From: JAGBWK01 sp964490275 | GTDB lineage: Bacteria; Bacteroidota; Bacteroidia; Bacteroidales; Muribaculaceae | DNA length: 7,654 bases | Assembly: GCA_964490275.1 (NCBI GenBank) | Contig: CAZBBL010000101.1 | Coordinates: 1 to 7,654 of the forward strand | Direction: 5' to 3' | In this document: piece by piece, positions 1 to 6,167 of the stretch | Numbering within the stretch: the stretch's first letter is position 1 | Layout: each line of letters begins with the position of its first letter | Made by a program: the position numbers and the translations under genes | Notes under the pieces: generated by a model | What the model was told of the DNA's origin: nothing | Seen by the model: the letters and a program-made list of their open reading frames with translations, nothing else | Databases searched by the model: none

Positions 1-690
1 GGAGTTGCAGCGCGTGCATAAATCGCTGATATAAATATTGTTGGCGGCGATGCCTGATGAGATTAGTTGGCTGCGAGCCGCGGCGATGAGGTTGAGATTG
101 CGTTTGCCTTGATTAGGCGACGGGATGACCAAGTCGTCAACGTTGGGGAAGCGTTTGGCAAATCGTTGTGCCAAGTCGATATCTACCTCGTAGCAGCAGC
201 TGTGGATGGCCGGACCGATGGCCGCGTGGATATGCTCGGGCGATGCGCCTTGCTCAATCATTTTTGAAATTGTCGCCGGAATGATGCCGCCGTAGATGCC
301 GCGCCAACCACCGTGGGCGATGGCTATGACGCCGGCAACCTCGTCGTTGAATACGATAGGGAGACAGTCGGCGGTATTGATACACAGTAGTATGTCGTTG
401 CGACGAGTCACCAGTGCGTCAATCTCGTTGAGCTGCGGTATAGGGCCGTTGCCGATGACGGCGACGTTGCATGAGTGGGTTTGACGCGGTATGACCAGGT
501 TGTCGAGAGGTAAGTTTACGACCTTAGCAAGCCGCAGACGACAGCGAGCAATATGCTCGGTGTCGTCGCCGACGTAGTGGCATACGCTAAATCCGGCGTA
601 TGGGTCAGACGTATTTATGTTGTCGCCTCGCAACGAGAAAAATGCGTTGGCATTGTTGCCTATCGGCAGGCGGCAAAACGGTTGTATCAT
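1..690 (-). CDS. pgeF: Peptidoglycan editing factor PgeF (YfiH / DUF152 multicopper-oxidase-like fold), 3' end cut by window
   Basis: I translated this frame directly from the ATG at 690-688: 230 residues with no stop up to the window edge. The family is usually about 250-270 residues, so some 20-40 C-terminal residues lie outside. Recognisable motifs in order are RQTHS (residues 69-73), NTADCLPI (105-112), AHGGWRG (125-131), IGPAIHSCCYEV (158-169) and a final CTRC (225-228). The conserved metal/catalytic set would be His72, Cys109 and His126. In E. coli, PgeF (YfiH) clears misincorporated L-Ser from peptidoglycan precursors in the cytoplasm. Relatives have been described as polyphenol oxidases or purine nucleoside phosphorylase-like enzymes, so the exact reaction here is inferred. 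AHGGWRG replaces the more usual AHAGWRG, a mild change. The start overlaps the obgE stop by 4 bases (ATGA), which implies translational coupling. Confidence 0.93.
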   Translation of the reverse strand, partial: MIQPFCRLPIGNNANAFFSLRGDNINTSDPYAGFSVCHYVGDDTEHIARCRLRLAKVVNLPLDNLVIPRQTHSCNVAVIGNGPIPQLNEIDALVTRRNDILLCINTADCLPIVFNDEVAGVIAIAHGGWRGIYGGIIPATISKMIEQGASPEHIHAAIGPAIHSCCYEVDIDLAQRFAKRFPNVDDLVIPSPNQGKRNLNLIAAARSQLISSGIAANNIYISDLCTRCNS

Positions 691-1865
691 TTCTCGGGTT
701 GGTCGTCGTCGGGGTTGTATTCCCATTCCATTTCGTCCCAATCTTCGTCAAATTCTTCCTCCTCATCGTCTTGTATGGGAGTTTGTTCGAAGATAAATTC
801 GTCTTCTTCGCGCACGCGGTGGTGCATATCAAGCGGGCGATGTGTGATGGGCTGAGGTTCAATGCGGTTGTTTTCGTCGTTGATGGCGCTCCAAAGCATA
901 TCCTTGAGGTCGTCGATGCCGAGACCCGACACGGCCGAGATAAATACGTGGGGCAGGTCGGTGGGCAGAGTTGCCTCGATTTCGTCGATGAGTTCTTGGT
1001 CGAGCATATCGCTTTTAGAGATGGCGAGCAATCGAGGTTTGTCGGCGAGTTGGGGGTTGAATTGCTCAACTTCGCGCAGCAATATAGCATATTGCTCGGC
1101 GATGTTGTCGGCATCGGCGGGCACCATAAACAGCAAGACGGCGTTGCGCTCGATATGGCGCAGGAAGCGCAATCCGAGGCCACGACCTTCGCTGGCGCCC
1201 TCGATGATACCGGGGATGTCGGCCATGACAAACGATCGTGAGCCACGATAGGCAACGATGCCGAGCTGTGGCTCCATAGTAGTGAAAGGATAGTCGGCGA
1301 TTTTTGGACGAGCTTCTGATACAGCCGACAGCAGTGTAGATTTGCCGGCATTGGGGAAGCCTACCAGACCTACGTCGGCAAGAAGTTTGAGCTCGAGCAC
1401 GACGGCTTTTTCGATGGCCGGTTCACCCGGTTGAGCATATCGTGGAGTGCGGTTAGTGGCCGATTTGAAGTGCCAGTTGCCGAGACCGCCACGACCGCCG
1501 CGAAGGAGTTTCACTTCTTGGCCGTCGTCGGTGACTTCACAGAGAAATTCGCCCGACTCGGCGTCGAAGACAACGGTGCCACACGGCACATCGACTATGA
1601 CGTCGTCGCCATCTTTACCAAAGCTGCGTCCACCGGTGCCATGCTCGCCGTTTCCGGCGAAGATGTGGCGGCGATAGCGCAGAGGCAGCAGAGTCCACAT
1701 ATTGCGGTTGCCACGAAGTATGATATGGCCGCCACGGCCGCCATCGCCGCCGTCGGGGCCTCCCTTGGGAACATATTTAGCACGATAGAAGTGGCGCGAA
1801 CCGGCGCCACCTTTGCCTGAACGGCAGAGAATCTTTACGTAGTCGATAAAATTTGATTCAGCCAT
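687..1865 (-). CDS. obgE: Obg-family GTPase ObgE/CgtA
   Basis: A full-length 392-residue Obg GTPase, a cytoplasmic ribosome-associated protein involved in 50S maturation and growth/stress control. Residues 1 to about 160 form the glycine-rich Obg fold (KYVPKGGPDGGDGGRGG at 30-46, HGTGGRSFGKDG at 75-86). The G domain follows: G1 GFPNAGKST (169-177), switch I TT (195-196), G3 DIPG (216-219), G4 SKSD (283-286) in place of the textbook NKxD, and G5 SAVSG (310-314). A Ser or Thr at the first G4 position is, from memory, usual in Bacteroidetes Obg proteins. The tail (about 364-390) is strongly acidic, rich in Asp/Glu with two Trp, instead of an ordered C-terminal domain. The start at 1865 puts the ATG 9 bases after the upstream gene's stop. 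The stop overlaps the pgeF start. Obg followed by pgeF is a familiar Bacteroidales pair, but I would have expected adk upstream. Confidence 0.97.
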   Translation of the reverse strand: MAESNFIDYVKILCRSGKGGAGSRHFYRAKYVPKGGPDGGDGGRGGHIILRGNRNMWTLLPLRYRRHIFAGNGEHGTGGRSFGKDGDDVIVDVPCGTVVFDAESGEFLCEVTDDGQEVKLLRGGRGGLGNWHFKSATNRTPRYAQPGEPAIEKAVVLELKLLADVGLVGFPNAGKSTLLSAVSEARPKIADYPFTTMEPQLGIVAYRGSRSFVMADIPGIIEGASEGRGLGLRFLRHIERNAVLLFMVPADADNIAEQYAILLREVEQFNPQLADKPRLLAISKSDMLDQELIDEIEATLPTDLPHVFISAVSGLGIDDLKDMLWSAINDENNRIEPQPITHRPLDMHHRVREEDEFIFEQTPIQDDEEEEFDEDWDEMEWEYNPDDDQPEK

Positions 1866-1874
1866 TGTGAAGGT

Positions 1875-2945
1875 TTAGCTTTGTGTGTTTGACTTGTGAT
1901 ATTTCATAATGGCACAAGCGTGGGCGAAGTCGGCCGGAGAGCCGACATCAATCCATGTGCCGTTGAGGGGAAAGAAAGCCACTCGCAAATCGCGCTGCAA
2001 TGCACGTTCAATCAGGTCGGTAGCGTCGATATGTTCGCCCGGGGTGATAAGCGAGGCGGCTTTGCGCGAGATGATGTAGATGCCGGCATTGGCATAGTGG
2101 GAATATGTAGGTTTCTCTTCGATAGCTGTGACGCGATTGCCGTCGGTAGCGAGGATGGCGTATGGCACGGCTACGGAGTAGGGGATGGCCGCGATAGTGA
2201 TATCGGCGTGCTCGTCGATATGCTTGAGATACATATCGGCGTAGTCGATAGTGGTGAGCAAATCGGAGTTGAGCACGAGTATGTTGTCGTGTTGCAACGG
2301 GCCGATAAGGCCGAGGGCTCCGATGGTGCCGAGCGGACGATTCTCGACGATGCAATTTACCTTGATGCCGGCTACGGGTTGTTCAAAATGGTCGATGATT
2401 TGTTGCGAGAGGTAGCGAGTGCTTACGGTGACGTCGGTGATACCCACTTCGGCGAGGGCCTCGACATTGTAGTCGATGATAGCTTTGTCGGCTATTTTGA
2501 GCAGCGGCTTGGGGGTGGTGAGCGTCATGGGGCGTAGGCGCTCGCCTTGACCGCCGGCCATGATTAAAGCACTGAGCGGCAGTATGCTGCGTGTATGCTC
2601 AAGGTCAATCAGGCGTGTAGGCCGATTGTCTAAGTCGAGCATCGGCACGAGCTTGATGCCTTTTTGGCGTAGGCCTTTGAAGGCGGCGACGTCGACGTTG
2701 CCCGGGTATATGGCGGTGTAGCTGCGGTTCATAATGTCGCTGACCGATTGCGACAAAGAGCATCCGGCTACTAATGAGCGTCGGATGTCGCCATCGGTCA
2801 ATGTGCCAACCATAGCTCCGTCGTTGTCGACGACGATAAGCGTCATCGTGGAGCCCGAAAGGTCGTTGAGTCGACGTAGGGCATTGAGCACGTTTTCGTC
2901 GCTATTTATCAGGTGTCGGTCCATAGGAGTGCAATTATTTAACAT
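1875..2945 (-). CDS. CBS-domain sugar-1-phosphate nucleotidyltransferase, PtmE-like (predicted glucosamine-1-phosphate guanylyltransferase)
   Basis: A 356-residue two-part protein. Residues about 8-125 are a CBS-domain pair (VGTLTDGDIRRSL at 46-58, then VSDIMNR at 68-74). Residues 126-350 are a nucleotidyltransferase of the RmlA/GlmU type: MAGGQGERLRPMT (129-141), TPKPLL (144-149), probable metal Asp in LNSDLL (225-230), EEKP (276-279), NAGIY (286-290) and WIDVGSP (331-337). A CBS pair in front of this fold is the architecture of Campylobacter PtmE, which makes GDP-glucosamine from glucosamine-1-phosphate for legionaminic acid; here the substrate is inferred from that and from the two nonulosonate genes upstream. 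The CBS pair may sense a nucleotide. The first ATG (2945) overlaps the upstream gene by 11 bases. A second ATG at 2924, eight codons in, would leave a 10-base gap and is about equally plausible. Mannose- or glucose-1-phosphate transferase activity is the alternative. Confidence 0.85.
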   Translation of the reverse strand: MLNNCTPMDRHLINSDENVLNALRRLNDLSGSTMTLIVVDNDGAMVGTLTDGDIRRSLVAGCSLSQSVSDIMNRSYTAIYPGNVDVAAFKGLRQKGIKLVPMLDLDNRPTRLIDLEHTRSILPLSALIMAGGQGERLRPMTLTTPKPLLKIADKAIIDYNVEALAEVGITDVTVSTRYLSQQIIDHFEQPVAGIKVNCIVENRPLGTIGALGLIGPLQHDNILVLNSDLLTTIDYADMYLKHIDEHADITIAAIPYSVAVPYAILATDGNRVTAIEEKPTYSHYANAGIYIISRKAASLITPGEHIDATDLIERALQRDLRVAFFPLNGTWIDVGSPADFAHACAIMKYHKSNTQS

Positions 2946-3642
2946 CGGAGAGGGCTTGAAGGTTCTGCCGAAGGATGGTTTCGGCGATAAGGAGGTCTAA
3001 GGGGGTGTCGATGTCGATTGAGCGGATAGCGTCCATGACTACCGGCCGACGTCGAGTGAAGGCTCCCATAGGCATCGAGCGGAGCGATGCGGGGTTTATT
3101 ACGTAGACTGCGCCATTGATTTCGTAGGCTTTCGGGGCATCTTGTCGGCGAGTGAGCATACCGTCGCCTTTAGCTATATGCAGATATCCTTCGGCCGATG
3201 TCTCATAGCAGTTGTAGTAGGGGTTTGCCGAAGCTTCGACAACGGTAACGGCCATGTCGATGTCGGGCGAGTAGGCTTTTAGCGTCGCTTTGACGTCGTC
3301 GACAGAGCGTAGAGGCGATGTGGGCTGAAGCAATATCACGCAGTCGTATGCTATAGAGCGGCTGTCGGCATAGTCCATGGCGTCGATAATGACGCCTTGC
3401 GAGCCGGCTGTGTCAGTGGCTAATACGTCGGGGCGGCGATAGTCGACCGGCAGACCCAACGAGCGTGCCGTGTCGATGATTGTGTCGTCGTCGGATGAGA
3501 GGATTATATGGTCGTTGTCGGCTATGGCGCGAGCCACGTCGATAGTATAGGCTATGAGCGGACGACCGGCCAGAGCGACGATGTTTTTCCGTGGGATGCC
3601 TTTGCTTCCGCCACGGGCAGGTATTATGATAAGCGGGGTCAT
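2935..3642 (-). CDS. CMP-nonulosonate cytidylyltransferase (NeuA/LegF family)
   Basis: A 235-residue cytoplasmic enzyme that would activate a nine-carbon sialic-acid-like sugar with CTP to give the CMP-sugar donor and pyrophosphate. Visible motifs are the P-loop-like IPARGGSKGIPRKN (7-20), the LQPTSPLR strand (105-112), RRQDAP (165-170), ENGAVYV-type segment INGAVYVI (175-182) and the probable metal pair SIDIDTPLDL (Asp210, Asp212). It is the short single-domain form without the extra C-terminal domain of some NeuA proteins. The frame stays open upstream to 3834, but the extra 64 residues are antisense-like low-quality sequence inside the preceding gene. The family motif begins at the ATG at 3642, which overlaps that gene's stop as ATGA. 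The legionaminate form (LegF/PtmB) is favoured over N-acetylneuraminate by its neighbours, not by anything decisive in the protein. Confidence 0.92.
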   Translation of the reverse strand: MTPLIIIPARGGSKGIPRKNIVALAGRPLIAYTIDVARAIADNDHIILSSDDDTIIDTARSLGLPVDYRRPDVLATDTAGSQGVIIDAMDYADSRSIAYDCVILLQPTSPLRSVDDVKATLKAYSPDIDMAVTVVEASANPYYNCYETSAEGYLHIAKGDGMLTRRQDAPKAYEINGAVYVINPASLRSMPMGAFTRRRPVVMDAIRSIDIDTPLDLLIAETILRQNLQALSDVK

Positions 3643-4820
3643 GTCAGTGGCGTTATGTCGTAAAATTTTTTGGGCAGCAGTGTCGATAAGTCGACGGTGG
3701 CTACCGTGTTGGCTATGATGTCGGGAGTATCGGCATGGCTGTAGGGGTTGACAACCGAGGCCGCAAGAGTTTTGCAAGCCGGCGACAGGGCTTGGGCAAT
3801 AGCGTCGGCGATATCGTCGGCCGAGTCGCCGCAATGTATTACGGAGTCGGCCACCGTGCGCCCTTGTTGGCGTATGCCTATGTCGACGGTGGGGATGCCG
3901 GCCGACGGCACTTCAACTATCCCCGACGAGGAGTTGCCTACTACGGCGTCGACTACGCGCAAGGCCGAGAGATAGCGTATGCGCCCGAGCGAAGGTATGG
4001 CAACTACGCGGCCACGGTTGGCCCGGGCGTAGTCTTCAATCATTTCGATAAGTCCCTGACTGCGAGGGTCGTTGTTGGGGTATGTCACGATGATATGCGC
4101 TTGGGCGAAGCGGTCGAGCGCCTGCAGCATGGCTTTGAAGCGCTGACAGGGGTCGGCGGGGTCGTTTGTGGCGGGGTGGAATGTCGCCAGGATATTGGTA
4201 TCGGCAAATTTGAAATTGAGCGATTTCTCCAACTCTTCGCGCGACATCAGTGGCGTGTTGGCAATGTTGTAGACGCCGAGAGCGCCGGCATTGACTACGC
4301 GGTCGGGCTGTTCACCCATGGCTATGAGTCGTTGTCGATGTTGCTCTGTGGTGGGGAAATGCAAAGCCGATAGCTTTGTCAAGGCGTGGCGTATGTTGTC
4401 GTCGATAGCGCCTTCGGTGAGTTCACCACCTGAAATATGGGCTATCGGTATGGCGAAAAGGGTGGCAGCCGAGGCGAATGCGAGCATTTCGTAGCGGTCG
4501 CCGAGCAACAGCAACAGGTCGGGGCGGTCGTTGGCAAATATCCGGCTCAGAGAGTCGAGACAGCGAGCTAAAGATGCCGTAAGGGCCGATGCCGACGAGT
4601 CGGCCGGCAACATCTCGATGCGATGGGCTACGTCGAAGCCGTCGGCAACAATTTCGTTGACCGTCATGCCACGTTCGGGGTCGAGGTGGATGTTGGCGGC
4701 GATGATTGAGAGGCTGACGTCGTTGCGCTGCTTGAGCTTGAGGGCGACAGGGTAGAGCAAGCCCCAGTCGGCGCGAGTGGTGGTGGCGATAGCAATACGT
4801 CGTATGTTGTGGTGCGTCAT
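3639..4820 (-). CDS. Hydrolysing nucleotide-sugar 2-epimerase (NeuC/LegG family)
   Basis: A 393-residue GT-B-fold epimerase of the UDP-GlcNAc 2-epimerase superfamily, first gene of the leftward operon. Members of the NeuC/LegG branch invert C2 and release the nucleotide, giving ManNAc (NeuC) or its 2,4-diacetamido-6-deoxy analogue (LegG) for nonulosonate synthesis. Visible motifs: TTTRADWGLLYP (13-24), LGDRYE (106-111), HISGGELTEGAIDDNIRHA (128-146), GNSSSGIVEVPS (295-306), IGIRQQGR (314-321) and a late NPY (358-360). The GGxxTEG-IDD-RHA block matches the hydrolysing branch rather than WecB. The start at 4820 is preceded by an AT-rich leader with no Shine-Dalgarno sequence. Substrate cannot be read directly; a PtmE-like gene two places downstream suggests a GDP-linked legionaminate intermediate. 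The stop overlaps the cytidylyltransferase start by 4 bases. Confidence 0.93.
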   Translation of the reverse strand: MTHHNIRRIAIATTTRADWGLLYPVALKLKQRNDVSLSIIAANIHLDPERGMTVNEIVADGFDVAHRIEMLPADSSASALTASLARCLDSLSRIFANDRPDLLLLLGDRYEMLAFASAATLFAIPIAHISGGELTEGAIDDNIRHALTKLSALHFPTTEQHRQRLIAMGEQPDRVVNAGALGVYNIANTPLMSREELEKSLNFKFADTNILATFHPATNDPADPCQRFKAMLQALDRFAQAHIIVTYPNNDPRSQGLIEMIEDYARANRGRVVAIPSLGRIRYLSALRVVDAVVGNSSSGIVEVPSAGIPTVDIGIRQQGRTVADSVIHCGDSADDIADAIAQALSPACKTLAASVVNPYSHADTPDIIANTVATVDLSTLLPKKFYDITPLT

Positions 4821-4864
4821 GAGGCTTTGTTAGGGTTATAAGTGGGCAAAACTCTGTCTATTTG

Positions 4865-4872
4865 CAAAATTA
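4865..4872 (-). promoter_or_regulatory. Candidate Bacteroidetes -7 element for the leftward operon
   Basis: Read on the minus strand this is TAATTTTG, an exact TAnnTTTG match. It would start transcription near 4858, giving a leader of about 38 bases before the ATG at 4820. No good -33 TTTG lies 19-21 bases upstream (plus-strand positions about 4892-4896), so the call rests on the -7 element alone. It overlaps the perfect 8-bp palindrome TTTGCAAA at 4861-4868. Confidence 0.4.
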
Positions 4873-4913
4873 CTATTTTTTAGTGAGAAAAGCGGTGAAA
4901 ATATCGACGTATG

Positions 4914-4945
4914 TTTGTGATATAGTTAATAAAAGTTTATCTTTG
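4914..4945 (+). promoter_or_regulatory. Bacteroidetes-type promoter for the paralogue pair
   Basis: TTTG at 4914-4917, a 20-base spacer, then TATCTTTG at 4938-4945. This matches the established Bacteroidetes sigma-ABfr consensus (-33 TTTG, -7 TAnnTTTG) in both boxes and spacing. Predicted transcription start is about 4951-4955, giving a leader of some 55 bases before the ATG at 5008. It faces away from the operon on the other strand. Confidence 0.72.
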
Positions 4946-4976
4946 TCAAAACGTTGCCCGATTAGTCAACGTTGCC
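4945..4976 (+). repeat. Direct repeat at the predicted transcription start
   Basis: AACGTTGCC occurs at 4950-4958 and again at 4968-4976, start to start 18 bases. Both copies are preceded by GTCAA (4945-4949 and 4965-4969), so the fuller unit is GTCAA(AA)CGTTGCC. Each copy contains the palindrome AACGTT. The position just downstream of the -7 element is where an operator would act, but a chance repeat cannot be excluded. Confidence 0.4.
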
Positions 4977-5007
4977 ATGAACAAAATCTCATTAAATCTA
5001 AACAAAT

Positions 5008-6165
5008 ATGTCTGAAATCGAATATTACGACGAGTCTACATTGCCCAGGGCAAAGGGCGGGCTTATAACGGCTGCCATCGGTGCTACGTTAGCGATGTTG
5101 CCGATGACAATCTTCCTACTTTTGATAGCTTTAAATCAAGATTATCCTAATTACGAAGCTGCAAATACTGTCGGTGTTTTTACATGGTCGGGTATGCTTG
5201 TTTGGGCAATAGGTTTGTCGTGTACACGACGTCCGTTGCGCTCTCAAGATTGTGAAGGCGGAGCTACGATGGTATGCTCTACGCTGTATGCTGCTTTTGG
5301 CATTTTCTTCATATTTGGTTTGTTCGCTTTGGACCATAGAAACTTTATGTATGATGTCAACGTCGGCAAAGGAGTGGGCATTATCGTAATGCTCTTCTTC
5401 TTCGCATTGCAATTGCTATTGGCGATCGGTACATCCAAGATGGGAAGGGCTACGGCCGGCCTTCGTCTTGGAGGCACCATGTATTACATCATTGCCGGTG
5501 GTTATGCATTCTTGGTGATATTGAACTACGTCTCGATGAAAAGCTATAGCAGCACTCCTCAAGACATCTCAAAATTTCTGTTGGTGGCAATGTGTATTTG
5601 TGCTATTATCGCAGTGGTATGTTGGTGGTGTGCCGCCTCAAAAGGTATTGCTGTTTATCCGGCTACCGAACTTGAAGTGACGCAGACAACTGAAACTCAG
5701 CCGGCTGAACAACCTTCAGCCTATGCGCCAACACCAACATCGGCCCCGGCTACGACAATTGCTTCTGCGCCGGCCAAGCTCGACGATGCGCTTTTAGAAA
5801 AGCTATATGCTATGTCCGACGAGCAGTTGCAAGATATTGTGTCAATGCCTTCGCTCTACGCCAACAAAGCCTATGTCAACGAGGCCGAAAACATATTGAA
5901 GAAACGTCGTGCTTGGGAGGCTATCAAAGAGAAATCAGACGCCGACTTGATGGCTATCGTTCTCGACGAATCCGAAATGTTTACCTATACCGTGCGCGAC
6001 GCTGCGTCGATGGAGCTATATTCGCGCCAAAGTCCGCTACTGGCTCAGGCTTTTGACAATGAAACCGTTGAGTCGTTGCAACAAATCGTTGCTTCGCCCG
6101 ACGACTATTTCGACGGCTATGTGTCGATGGCTAAAGATATTCTTATTCAAAGACAACAACAATAA
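5008..6165 (+). CDS. Six-TM protein with C-terminal triple helical repeats, function unknown (paralogue A)
   Basis: I do not recognise this 385-residue protein. Hydrophobic segments lie at about 18-41, 54-72, 88-108, 121-141, 155-175 and 189-209. Positive loops after TM2 (CTRRPLRSQ), TM4 (SKMGRATAGLR) and TM6 place both ends in the cytoplasm. There is no cleavable signal peptide. A Pro/Thr/Ala/Gln-rich linker (about 218-257) leads to a soluble tail with three units. These align on L274/I277/Y284/A293/L297/R300, L314/I317/F325/A333/L337/R340 and L357/I360/Y367/A375/L379/R382, so the unit is about 40 residues with two predicted helices. The ATG at 5008 follows an A-rich leader as usual in Bacteroidetes. 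The next gene, a paralogue, starts 2 bases after the stop, so the two are cotranscribed and probably coupled. A role as a paired membrane complex with a protein-binding tail is a guess. Confidence 0.9.
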   Translation: MSEIEYYDESTLPRAKGGLITAAIGATLAMLPMTIFLLLIALNQDYPNYEAANTVGVFTWSGMLVWAIGLSCTRRPLRSQDCEGGATMVCSTLYAAFGIFFIFGLFALDHRNFMYDVNVGKGVGIIVMLFFFALQLLLAIGTSKMGRATAGLRLGGTMYYIIAGGYAFLVILNYVSMKSYSSTPQDISKFLLVAMCICAIIAVVCWWCAASKGIAVYPATELEVTQTTETQPAEQPSAYAPTPTSAPATTIASAPAKLDDALLEKLYAMSDEQLQDIVSMPSLYANKAYVNEAENILKKRRAWEAIKEKSDADLMAIVLDESEMFTYTVRDAASMELYSRQSPLLAQAFDNETVESLQQIVASPDDYFDGYVSMAKDILIQRQQQ

Positions 6166-6167
6166 TT

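Noticed and set aside
600..1241. Open frame of 213 codons on the plus strand inside obgE
   Set aside because: It is antisense to the well-supported ObgE G domain. Its translation shows no family motif and it arises from the GC-rich codon use of the opposite strand.
1896..2537. Open frame of 213 codons on the plus strand inside the nucleotidyltransferase gene
   Set aside because: It is fully antisense to a clear CBS/nucleotidyltransferase protein; the translation has no recognisable domain and no promoter or leader precedes it.
2926..2930. AGGAG resembling a Shine-Dalgarno sequence on the plus strand
   Set aside because: No plus-strand gene follows it, and Bacteroidetes genes generally do not rely on such sites.
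3643..3834. N-terminal extension of the cytidylyltransferase by 64 codons
   Set aside because: The extra residues are Arg/His/Cys-rich out-of-frame sequence of the epimerase. The family's conserved P-loop-like motif begins a few residues after the ATG at 3642.
3735..4373. Open frame of 212 codons on the plus strand inside the epimerase gene
   Set aside because: It is antisense to NeuC/LegG motifs and has no recognisable content.
1..4820. Very frequent TCGTCG/GTCGACG-like short repeats in the left part
   Set aside because: They come from favoured GAC/GTC/GCC/TCG-type codons on the coding strand, are irregularly spaced, and show no array structure.
4862..5068. Small plus-strand frame of 68 codons across the divergent intergenic region
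   Set aside because: It runs through the promoter and overlaps the start of paralogue A in another frame; its translation looks random.
5131..5480. Minus-strand frames inside paralogue A
   Set aside because: They are antisense to the membrane helices and show only reverse-complement artefacts (Cys/Arg/Lys-rich), with no leader or domain.
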